From Vreelandella jeotgali Hwa (lineage in GTDB: Bacteria; Pseudomonadota; Gammaproteobacteria; Pseudomonadales; Halomonadaceae): a DNA stretch of 64,000 bases. The DNA is taken from positions 1 to 64,000 of the forward strand of contig NZ_AMQY01000018.1 of the NCBI RefSeq assembly GCF_000334215.1, in the 5' to 3' direction. Of the stretch, positions 22,716-30,133 are shown in pieces (position 1 is the first letter of the stretch; every line of letters starts with the position of its first letter). Below the pieces are notes generated by a model. It searched no databases, was not told where the DNA came from, and saw nothing but the letters and a program-made list of their open reading frames with translations. Both the position numbers and the translations under genes were made by a program.

Positions 22716-23474
22716 TCAACGCATATTCATGCCGCCGTTGACGTGCAGCGTCTCGCCGGTGATATAGCCGGCGCTGTCGCTGGTCAAAAAGCCCACGGCC
22801 GCGGCGATTTCAGCGGGCTCCGCCAGACGTGCCAGGGGCACGCGGTCGAGCATTGCCTGTTTCTGCTCCGCGGGCAACGCCTCCGTCATGTCGGTTGCCA
22901 CAAAGCCGGGGGCCACCGCATTGACGGTAATCGCCCGGGAAGCCACTTCGTGCGCCAGCGCACGGCTGAAACCTTCCATACCGGCCTTGGCGGCGGCATA
23001 GTTGCTCTGGCCGATGTTACCCATCGAGGCAACCACGGAACTGATCGACACGATACGCCCGAAGCGGGCTTTGGTCATACCGCGCATGCAGGCCTTGCTC
23101 ACACGGTAGACAGAGCTGAGGTTGGTGTCCATGACCTCGCTCCACTGGTCTTCCTTCATGCGCATCAGCAGATTGTCGCGGGTGATACCGGCGTTGTTGA
23201 CCAGAATCGTGGGGGCGCCGAAGCGCTCACCGATCGCCTTGAGCACATCGGCAATGCTCTCCGAGTCGGTGACATCGAGGCACATCCCGGCGCCTTCAAT
23301 CCCGGCTGCACCGAGATCGGCGTCGATTTTCTCCGCCCCCGACTCGCTGGTCGCCGTGCCCACTACCAGACGCCCCTGGCGGCCCAGCTCGTGCGCCACC
23401 GCACGGCCGATGCCGCGCGAGGCCCCGGTTACCAGCGCCACGCGGCGTGGCGATGTCGTGTTTTCCTGTGTCAT
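22716..23474 (-). CDS. fabG: 3-oxoacyl-ACP reductase FabG
   Basis: NADPH-dependent reductase of the fatty acid cycle. The 252-aa short-chain dehydrogenase has the cofactor loop VTGASRGIGRAVA (residues about 15-27), NNAGITRDNLLMRM, and the catalytic Ser-Tyr-Lys set in SISSVV and SNYAAAKAG. The ending GYITGETLHVNGGMNM is diagnostic for FabG. It follows fabD after a 93-bp spacer filled with degenerate repeats. Confidence 0.96.
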   Translation of the reverse strand: MTQENTTSPRRVALVTGASRGIGRAVAHELGRQGRLVVGTATSESGAEKIDADLGAAGIEGAGMCLDVTDSESIADVLKAIGERFGAPTILVNNAGITRDNLLMRMKEDQWSEVMDTNLSSVYRVSKACMRGMTKARFGRIVSISSVVASMGNIGQSNYAAAKAGMEGFSRALAHEVASRAITVNAVAPGFVATDMTEALPAEQKQAMLDRVPLARLAEPAEIAAAVGFLTSDSAGYITGETLHVNGGMNMR

Positions 23475-23479
23475 TGCGC

Positions 23480-23540
23480 TATGCCTTTCCTGGTATATGC
23501 CCTTGCGTTATGCCTGATGTACGCCCTGCCTGTACGCCGG
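23480..23540. repeat. Degenerate tandem repeat in the fabD-fabG spacer
   Basis: Units beginning tatgcc or acgccc at 23480, 23494, 23509, 23521 and 23534, 12-15 bp each, fill the 93-bp spacer between fabD and fabG. The motif differs from the arrays elsewhere in the window. Confidence 0.7.
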
Positions 23541-23567
23541 CCGATCCGGCCACTGGCGGCCGGTATG

Positions 23568-24527
23568 CTAGGCGTTGCTTTCCAGCTCGGCGCGCGCCAG
23601 CTCCAGCGCCGCATCGAGACTATCGGGATCGTTGACCGCCAGCCCCTTGCTGCCGCGTACAATACGCTTGTTCAGCCCCGTCAGCACCTTGCCCGGACCG
23701 CATTCGATGAAGGTGCCTGCGCCTTTTTCCTGCATGGCCAGCACGCAGTCGCTCCAGCGTACCGGCTGATACAGCTGTTCGATAAGCCGCGTACGCAGCG
23801 TATCGGTGTCATCGTGGGCCCTGGCATCCACATTCTGAATGACCGTGTAGCGCGGTGAGCGCAGCTGGATATCGTTCATGGCGTCGGCCAGGCGCTCCGC
23901 TGCGGGCCGCATCAGCGCACAGTGCGACGGCACCGATACCGGAAGCGCCATGGCGCGTTTGGCGCCGGCCTGCTGGCAGGCGGTAATGGCGCGCTCCACG
24001 GCCGCCTTGCCGCCGGCAATCACGACCTGCCCCGGCGCATTGTAGTTAACCGCCGCTACCACTTCACCCTGGGCGGCATCGGCACAGGCCTTTTCCACCG
24101 CCTCGTTATCCAGGCCGAGGATGGCGGCCATGCCGCCCTCTCCCTGTGGCACCGCCTCCTGCATGGCTTCGCCGCGCAGGCGCACCAGCCGAATGCCTTC
24201 GGCAAAGCCCATCACGCCGGCGCATACCATGGCGCTGTATTCGCCAAGGCTGTGCCCCGCCATGACGTCGGGACGCGGACCTTCAAGCTCCTGCCATACG
24301 CGCCAGATTGCCACGCTGGACGCCAACAGCGCCGGCTGCGTGCACGCCGTTGCGTTCAGAGAGGCTTCCGGGCCTTCCTGAACCACTTCCCAGAGGTCAT
24401 AGCCCAGGGCATCCGACGCTTCGTTGAACGTGGTCCCGACCACGCTGTAGCGCTCGGCCAGCTCACGCAGCATTCCCGGCTGCTGAGAGCCTTGCCCGGG
24501 AAACATGAGGGCAAGGGGTTGAGACAT
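23568..24527 (-). CDS. fabD: Malonyl-CoA:ACP transacylase
   Basis: Loads malonate on ACP. The 319-aa protein has the substrate loop MFPGQGSQQPGM at residues about 8-19, the nucleophile motif GHSLGEYSAM (Ser near 92), and VSVPSHCALM with the catalytic His near 201. ATG at 24527 is preceded by AAGGTG at 7 nt; the GTG at 24536 lacks an RBS. It lies directly after plsX: fabH, which sits between plsX and fabD in E. coli, is not here. Confidence 0.96.
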   Translation of the reverse strand: MSQPLALMFPGQGSQQPGMLRELAERYSVVGTTFNEASDALGYDLWEVVQEGPEASLNATACTQPALLASSVAIWRVWQELEGPRPDVMAGHSLGEYSAMVCAGVMGFAEGIRLVRLRGEAMQEAVPQGEGGMAAILGLDNEAVEKACADAAQGEVVAAVNYNAPGQVVIAGGKAAVERAITACQQAGAKRAMALPVSVPSHCALMRPAAERLADAMNDIQLRSPRYTVIQNVDARAHDDTDTLRTRLIEQLYQPVRWSDCVLAMQEKGAGTFIECGPGKVLTGLNKRIVRGSKGLAVNDPDSLDAALELARAELESNA

Positions 24528-24573
24528 GTGGTTCACCTTTGCTCTGGTTGGCTTTTCGTGGCATTGGCCGCTT

Positions 24574-25599
24574 TCATGGTACCGCCTGCCAGCGCTCGGC
24601 CATGCGCGCCGGGAGGTCGTGTTCGACTTCCTGAACGGCGCGCAGAATGGCGTAGTAAAACCCTTCCGCCTGCGCGCCGCCGTGACTCTTGATCACGATC
24701 CGGGAAAGCCCCAGCAGGCTGGCGCCGTTATAACGTACCGGATCCAGCTCGCGTTTCAGACGCTTCAGCACGGGCCGGGCCAGAAGACTGGCGAGCCGCC
24801 CGCGCAGCCGCGACTCGAACGCTGCCTGAACTCGCTCTACCAGCATGCCGGCCAGCCCTTCGCTGGACTTGAGAACGGCATTGCCGACAAAGCCGTCGCA
24901 GACCATGACGTCAATGTCGCCGCTGAATATATCGCCGCCCTCGGCGTAGCCGCTGTAGGCAAAGGCGCCGCGAGCGGCCTGGCCGCGCAGCAGGGCATCG
25001 GCCTCGCGGACGCCGGCGCTACCCTTGGTGGCTTCAGCGCCCACGTTGAGCAACGCCACGCGCGGGGTCTCGATGCCGTCCACGGACTGCGCCATGGCGG
25101 CGCCCATGAAGGCAAACTCCACCAGCCGCCGCGCCGGCGAATCGACGTTGGCGCCCAGATCGAGCAGGTAGCACTGCCCCTGCTGCCGTGCCGGAATTGC
25201 CGTGCTGATTGCCGGACGTCCGATACCCGGCAGCGTTCCCGGCACGCGACGCGACAGCGCCACAAGCGCCGCCGTATTGCCGGCGCTTACCGCCGCATCA
25301 ACGCCGCGACGCTCATTCAGGGCATCGAGCATCTGCGCCATGCTGCTGTCCTGCCCGTGGCGCAGCGCCCATGCCGCCGTCGCGCACTGGGGCACGGCAT
25401 CACCGGCATCGCGGGGTATTAAACGTGACGTTGCCGCAGCCAAGGGCTGCGGCAAGCGCGAAAGCTCGGCCACGACATGGCGATAGGGGCCAAACAGCTC
25501 AAGCGTCAGCGCGGGCACTGCCCGCACTGCCAGAGCGGCACCCTGGATGACGGCGCGAGAGCCGCGATCCCCACCCATGGTATCAATGGCTATACGCAT
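24574..25599 (-). CDS. plsX: Phosphate acyltransferase PlsX
   Basis: Converts acyl-ACP to acyl-phosphate, the first step of phospholipid synthesis with PlsY. The 341-aa protein opens with MRIAIDTMGGDRG, followed by conserved segments SAGNTAALVAL, LLDLGANVDSP, NVGAEATKGSAGVREAD, GDIFSGDIDVMVCDGFVGNAVLKSSEG and GASLLGLSRIVIKSHGGAQAEGF, read here in short pieces. It follows rpmF by 42 bp in the usual yceD-rpmF-plsX order. Confidence 0.95.
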   Translation of the reverse strand: MRIAIDTMGGDRGSRAVIQGAALAVRAVPALTLELFGPYRHVVAELSRLPQPLAAATSRLIPRDAGDAVPQCATAAWALRHGQDSSMAQMLDALNERRGVDAAVSAGNTAALVALSRRVPGTLPGIGRPAISTAIPARQQGQCYLLDLGANVDSPARRLVEFAFMGAAMAQSVDGIETPRVALLNVGAEATKGSAGVREADALLRGQAARGAFAYSGYAEGGDIFSGDIDVMVCDGFVGNAVLKSSEGLAGMLVERVQAAFESRLRGRLASLLARPVLKRLKRELDPVRYNGASLLGLSRIVIKSHGGAQAEGFYYAILRAVQEVEHDLPARMAERWQAVP

Positions 25600-25641
25600 G
25601 GCGCGCCGCCGGGCTGCCTGACCACGCAGAATGTCGCTGGT

Positions 25642-25812
25642 TTATACCTCGACAACCTTGCGGCCGCGATAGTAACCGTCCGCCGCAACGTGGTGACGAC
25701 GATGGGTGGTGCCGGTTTCCTTGTCCTGAGACAGGGTCGGGGCGCTGAGCGAATCGTGGCTGCGACGCATGCCGCGAGTGGAACGGGTCTTGCGGTTCTT
25801 TTGAACTGCCAT
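25642..25812 (-). CDS. rpmF: 50S ribosomal protein L32
   Basis: A 56-aa basic protein starting [20 protein letters not shown], the diagnostic L32 N-terminus, and ending [11 protein letters not shown]. It is shorter than the usual ORF cut-off. No zinc-binding Cys pairs are present, so this is the Cys-less form common in proteobacteria. It lies between yceD and plsX and is presumably transcribed from the yceD promoter. Confidence 0.97.
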   Translation of the reverse strand: MAVQKNRKTRSTRGMRRSHDSLSAPTLSQDKETGTTHRRHHVAADGYYRGRKVVEV

Positions 25813-25889
25813 GGGTGATTACTCCAGGGGGTTATGAAATCAAGGTGCCTGTAACCTGTTAGCCGGCACAGCGCCTGCTGCGCAGATCG

Positions 25890-26429
25890 CTATTTGTCTT
25901 TCAGGTTGCCCTTGAGGGCGCCAAGCACCGCGAAAGGATTATCTTCAGGTGCGGTTGCCTGCTCGGACTCGTCCGCCTCGCTGACCAGCTGTTCCGCCGG
26001 CACAAGGCAGTCGGCTTCATCGTGATAGACCACTTGAGGCAGGCTCAGGATCAACTCGTCCTCAACCACCGTCAAAAGATCCAGCTGTTCGTCCTCCACC
26101 AGCACGGGCTCGTGACTGGCCGGCAGCTCGCCGGCCAGCGACTCGTCGGCCACCATGCCCAGCAGAAATTCGCTGGCCACCGGGCATTCGATGGGCTCCA
26201 GGCAGCGACGGCACCCTATCATCAGCGTCGCCTCGAGCGAACCGCGGATTTCCCGGCGCCCCTGGGCATCGATGCCGAAGTCAAGCGTGACACGGCAGTC
26301 GCCCGTCTGGGCGCCGATTTCCTCGGCAAGGCGCTTGAGGTTACCCAGAGGGACCAGGCCTGCGAGTTTTTCGTGGCGGGCGGCGAGCTTGTAGGGCTCT
26401 ACCCGGCCGGGGAGTTGTGAGGTCGACAT
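25890..26429 (-). CDS. yceD: YceD/DUF177 family, 23S rRNA accumulation protein
   Basis: A 179-aa acidic protein of the DUF177 family, which in E. coli and plants is needed for normal 23S rRNA levels. The N-terminus MSTSQLPGRVEPYKLAAR lines up with E. coli YceD from its first residue, the middle has IGCRRCLEPIECPVASEF with the conserved Cys pair, and the end has NPFAVLGALKGNLK. The start codon therefore seems secure, yet no Shine-Dalgarno sequence precedes it and a strong promoter ends about 9 nt before it. First gene of yceD-rpmF-plsX. Confidence 0.94.
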   Translation of the reverse strand: MSTSQLPGRVEPYKLAARHEKLAGLVPLGNLKRLAEEIGAQTGDCRVTLDFGIDAQGRREIRGSLEATLMIGCRRCLEPIECPVASEFLLGMVADESLAGELPASHEPVLVEDEQLDLLTVVEDELILSLPQVVYHDEADCLVPAEQLVSEADESEQATAPEDNPFAVLGALKGNLKDK

Positions 26430-26438
26430 AGGCGCGCA

Positions 26439-26467
26439 ATGATAGGCACTCTCCCAGCCGGTGTCAA
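26439..26467 (-). promoter_or_regulatory. Consensus sigma70 promoter immediately before yceD
   Basis: On the minus strand -35 TTGACA (26467-26462), spacer exactly 17 bp, -10 TATCAT (26444-26439). Only 9 nt separate the -10 box from the yceD ATG (26429), so the transcript would have a leader of about 2-5 nt, essentially leaderless. Confidence 0.8.
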
Positions 26468-26527
26468 AGCCTCCGGCGGCATTCCGCGCCGGGCTGTTGC
26501 GCGGATTGCCGGGCGGGCTCGCGCGGC

Positions 26528-27637
26528 TTAATGCCCCGGCTCAAGGCGCATCGGCGACGGTGATGCAGTCAGCCCCAGCACTCGAGCTGCCGTCCGGGTA
26601 AAGCGTCGCGTCAGACGGTCCAGCGGATTGAGCGCCGGCGTGTAGTCCTTGCGACGCACGCTGCCGACACGCTCGCGGGATACGTCTTCCAGATTGGCCA
26701 GGCGGTCGACCAGCCCCAGCTCTATCGCCTGCTCGCCGGTCCATACCAGCCCGGAGAACAGCTCGGGATCATCGCTCAGGCGCTGACCGCGACCGGCCCT
26801 GACGTCGGCGATGAACTGCTGATGGGTGGTATCCAGCACGGTTTGCCAGAAGCCGGCGACCTCGTCGTCCAACGGCTGAAACGGGTCCAGAAACGCCTTG
26901 TTTTCCCCGGCAGTCATGACACGGCGCTCGACCCCCAGCGTTTCCATGGCCTGCTGGAAGCCGAAGCCGGAATAGATCACCCCGATGGACCCTACCAGGC
27001 TGGCCGGCGACGCCACCACCCTGTCGGCCGCGGCGGCAATATAGTAGGCGCCGCTGGCACCGATATCTTCAATCACGGCAATAATCGGTTTGTCCCCCGA
27101 CTCGCGCAAACGCATGATCTCGGCGTACACACGCTGCGACTGCACGGGGCTACCGCCGGGGCTGTTGATATGCAGCACCACGGCCCGGGCATTATCCGCC
27201 TGCCAGGCTCGGTTCAGGCCACCAATAATCCGTTCGGCGTTGGCCGGGGCGTCAGCAGCGATGGCGCCTTCCACCTCGACGACGCCGAGATGCGGCTGAC
27301 CTTCCATCGATGTTGTCGGCTTTGCGTTCAGCAAGGCGTAAATCGCCAGCCCCCCGGCGATGATCAGCAGGAGCCACACCAGGCGGAAAAAAAGCTTCCA
27401 GCGCCGACTGCGGCGCTGCTCTTCGACAACGTCGCCGATCCAGTTGTCCATCATTTCCAGCTGCATCAGGCGCTGACGCTCGCGCAGGGTCTCGGCATCG
27501 TCGCCGTCGCCAGCGTCGGCGGCAAAAGCGCTGTCGTCGGTCGCCTGCGCATCGGCCGGGTCGTTCTGCGTCCAGGGATCGTGTGGCCCGGTATCGCCTT
27601 TCCGCGCCGGATCACTGCCGACGTTTTCGTCGCTCAT
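26528..27637 (-). CDS. sppA: S49 family signal peptide peptidase SppA (short type)
   Basis: Membrane-anchored serine protease that degrades signal peptides and other membrane remnants. The 369-aa protein has an acidic cytoplasmic N-terminus (about 85 residues), one transmembrane segment (about LFFRLVWLLLIIAGGLAIYA near 100), and a single S49 domain with INSPGGS, EDIGASGAYYIA, the nucleophile in LVGSIGVIYSG and the general-base Lys in GENKAFLDPF. The single domain makes it the short SppA36K form, about half of E. coli SppA. GGGAG lies 5 nt before the ATG. It is followed downstream by the strong yceD promoter region. Confidence 0.92.
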   Translation of the reverse strand: MSDENVGSDPARKGDTGPHDPWTQNDPADAQATDDSAFAADAGDGDDAETLRERQRLMQLEMMDNWIGDVVEEQRRSRRWKLFFRLVWLLLIIAGGLAIYALLNAKPTTSMEGQPHLGVVEVEGAIAADAPANAERIIGGLNRAWQADNARAVVLHINSPGGSPVQSQRVYAEIMRLRESGDKPIIAVIEDIGASGAYYIAAAADRVVASPASLVGSIGVIYSGFGFQQAMETLGVERRVMTAGENKAFLDPFQPLDDEVAGFWQTVLDTTHQQFIADVRAGRGQRLSDDPELFSGLVWTGEQAIELGLVDRLANLEDVSRERVGSVRRKDYTPALNPLDRLTRRFTRTAARVLGLTASPSPMRLEPGH

Positions 27638-27707
27638 GCAATCTCCCTGTTGGTGGCATCGCACGGGTTAATGCCGCCCTCACCCAATCCTCTCGTGCGG
27701 ACCGGGC

Positions 27708-28397
27708 TCAGGGCATGGCAGCGGCTTGCGCTGCCGGATGGGCCGCTCGGGTTTCCAGCCAGTCAAAAAGCCCGTCGATGCCGTGAGCGATATGCAGCGG
27801 GTCGCAGGCGACCAGACGGTCGGTAGCGTGCACCCCGTAGCTGACGCCCACGCGCGGCATGCCCAACGCCTGCGCCATGGAGAGATCGTACTCGGTATCG
27901 CCCACCATCACGGCACGGCTCGCCGGCAGATCAAACGTATCCAGCAGCTCGCTGAGCATACGCGGGTCGGGCTTGGAGCGCGTTTCATCCGCGGTACGGC
28001 TGGCATGAAACCAGTCACGACTGCGGGTATCGGCAAACACGCGGTCGAGCCCCTTCCGTGTCTTGCCCGTGGCGACGGCGAGCTTGAGCGACTCGCGCCG
28101 CCGCAGACGCGCCAGGCGGTCTTCAACGCCGTGAAAAAAGGCCATGGGCGTCGAATCGGCATGCACGAAATGGTGCGCGTAGCGTTCACGCAACGCGGCC
28201 GATTGCGCCGCCGAAATGCCCGGGCAGAGTATCTCGGTGGCTTCGGGAAGTCCCAGCCCGACAATGTTTTCCACCGCTTCCGGGGCCAGCTCACCCCATT
28301 CGGCATCCCGCGCGGCAGCCTGCATGCTGGAAACAATCCGTGGCACCGAGTTCATCAGAGTGCCGTCCCAGTCAAAAATCATCAGTTCAAACTGCAT
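27708..28397 (-). CDS. HAD family phosphatase (phosphoglycolate phosphatase-like)
   Basis: A 229-aa haloacid-dehalogenase hydrolase. Motif I is DWDGTLMNS at residues 9-17, motif II ATGKT near 108, motif III Lys in RSKPDP near 141, and motif IV MVGDTEYDLSMA near 163. The small helical cap between motifs I and II marks subfamily IA. It lies between rluC and sppA, as do gph-like genes near rluC in pseudomonads, but the substrate cannot be told from sequence. Confidence 0.9.
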   Translation of the reverse strand: MQFELMIFDWDGTLMNSVPRIVSSMQAAARDAEWGELAPEAVENIVGLGLPEATEILCPGISAAQSAALRERYAHHFVHADSTPMAFFHGVEDRLARLRRRESLKLAVATGKTRKGLDRVFADTRSRDWFHASRTADETRSKPDPRMLSELLDTFDLPASRAVMVGDTEYDLSMAQALGMPRVGVSYGVHATDRLVACDPLHIAHGIDGLFDWLETRAAHPAAQAAAMP

Positions 28398-28426
28398 CCA
28401 CCATCTCCTGTTTCAACGATCAGCCG

Positions 28427-29365
28427 TCAGCGCGCCCCGGCCAGCACCTTTTGCAGCGGTTCGGGCAGCGGCGCCTTGACCGTAATGCTGCGGCCGCTGC
28501 CGGGCTCGGGAAAACTCAGCGAGCGCGCGTGCAGGAATAGCCGCCGGACACCCAGCTGCCGCGCCAGGGCGGCGCTTTCACGACTGGCGTACTTGTCATC
28601 GCCCAGCAGCGAATGGCCGGCGTGGGCGGCGTGCACGCGAATCTGGTGGGTACGCCCGGTGACCGGCTCGGCCTCGATCAAAGTCGCGCGCCGGAAGGTT
28701 TCCTCCACGGCGAAGCGAGTGCGGGCAAACTTGCCTTTATCGCTCACCCTGACCCGACGCTCGCCGTTGCCGGCATCGAAACGCGCCAGCCGCGCGCTGA
28801 CAAAGGTCCTGCTCGCCGGCCAGCGGCCGACCACCAGCGCCTGATAGCGTTTTTCCATGGCCTGCTGCTTGAGCGACTGATTGAGCGTAACCAGCGCCTC
28901 CCGGGATTTGGCCAGCAGCAGACAGCCCGAGGTATCGCGATCCAGCCGATGGACCAGCTCCACAAACGTCAGATCATCGCGCACCTGGCGCAGCGCCTCG
29001 ATCAGACCGATACTGACGCCGCTACCGCCGTGCACCGCCAGCCCCGACGGCTTGTTGAGCACCATCCAGTCGGCGCTTTCGCGCAGAACGCTGCCCAGCA
29101 ACACGTCGCGCAGGCTGTCGCTGACGTTGCCGACCGCCTCTTTGGGGGTCAGACGCAGCGGCGGTACGCGCACCCGGTCGTCGGCCTGAAGGCGATAGCT
29201 GGCCTTGATGCGCTTTTTGTTCACCCGAACTTCGCCCTTGCGCACGATCCGGTATATCAGTGCGCGAGGCGCCCCCTTGAGGCGCGCCATGAGAAAGTTG
29301 TCGATGCGCTGCCCGGCCTGCTCCGAGGTGATATCCACCCACTGCACTTCGCGCCCTTCGGCCAT
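28427..29365 (-). CDS. rluC: 23S rRNA pseudouridine synthase RluC
   Basis: Makes pseudouridines in 23S rRNA (positions 955, 2504 and 2580 in E. coli). The 312-aa protein has an N-terminal S4 RNA-binding domain (QRIDNFLMARLKGAPRALIY to about 80) and the RluA-type catalytic domain with VELVHRLDRDTSGCLLLA, where Asp is the catalytic residue, and ETGRTHQIRVH-type PVTGRTHQIRVHAAHAGHSL. Divergent from rne, the standard gammaproteobacterial arrangement. Confidence 0.95.
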   Translation of the reverse strand: MAEGREVQWVDITSEQAGQRIDNFLMARLKGAPRALIYRIVRKGEVRVNKKRIKASYRLQADDRVRVPPLRLTPKEAVGNVSDSLRDVLLGSVLRESADWMVLNKPSGLAVHGGSGVSIGLIEALRQVRDDLTFVELVHRLDRDTSGCLLLAKSREALVTLNQSLKQQAMEKRYQALVVGRWPASRTFVSARLARFDAGNGERRVRVSDKGKFARTRFAVEETFRRATLIEAEPVTGRTHQIRVHAAHAGHSLLGDDKYASRESAALARQLGVRRLFLHARSLSFPEPGSGRSITVKAPLPEPLQKVLAGAR

Positions 29366-30133
29366 GGCCGCTGACTCCCTGCCGTACTTGAAACCGCCAT
29401 TCTATCCTGGACAGGCCGATAATGCGTTAATTGCCGGCCGCTGCCTTTACTGTTATATTTCGCAACGCTCGCCCTCCAGGCGTCATCGCGCTTTCCGTCG
29501 CCACACCGCTGCGCACCATGGACACGTTATGCAGCCCCGGCATTACCCACCGGAAACCGCGCAACCCCCAGGGTCAAACGCTTGCTTGCGGCCACGCGCC
29601 TGCCCGACAGACACGCAGGCCAGAGCTTTTTGATCGCGGCCGTGTACGCATGACCCGATCACCCGCTGCCAGACAACCGTGCAGCATGCCGCCGCCAACC
29701 GATGCGCCGGCACAGAATACAAGCGCCCGGAACAACCGCCGGCGCTCCCGGCAGCCCGACCGGCTGCCGGCCGATAGTGACGAGACAAAACGCCACGTTC
29801 GCCGCCGCCCCGCTTTTCACGTCACGAAGCGCGCCGGCGGCGGGCGCCAAAAGTTCAACGTTGTGCCGGTGGCCGGCGTTGGTAAATCGATGTATGCCAG
29901 TCAGTGTTGGCGGTGCCAGCAGCGCCGGATGGCCGTGACAGCCACCGACCCATGCGTCTGCCTCCGCCACGGGTTCCGTGCATGCCGTTCCCCGAAGATG
30001 GCCCGGTACTCCGGGACCGGCGCCCGAACAGCGGCGCCGCTTCGACAATGCGCTGAACGCAAGCACACGGCAACAGCGGTTTACCCTCGCCACCGTTAAC
30101 GGATCGCCGGCACGCAACGCCATGCGAGACAAC
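29366..30133. other. rluC-rne divergent region and long rne leader
   Basis: A 768-bp spacer without a convincing gene. It has the rne promoter (29431-29459), leaving an untranslated leader of roughly 670 nt, and a perfect 9-bp hairpin CCGGCAGCC/GGCTGCCGG with a 5-nt loop at 29748-29770. Long structured leaders are known targets of RNase E self-regulation in enterobacteria. Frames such as 29659-30153 (minus) show no motif or RBS and overlap the rne start. Confidence 0.7.
29431..29459 (+). promoter_or_regulatory. rne promoter
   Basis: -35 TTGCCG (29431-29436), spacer exactly 17 bp, -10 TATATT (29454-29459), with transcription expected near 29466. It is the best plus-strand promoter match in the rluC-rne spacer. 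Confidence 0.65.
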
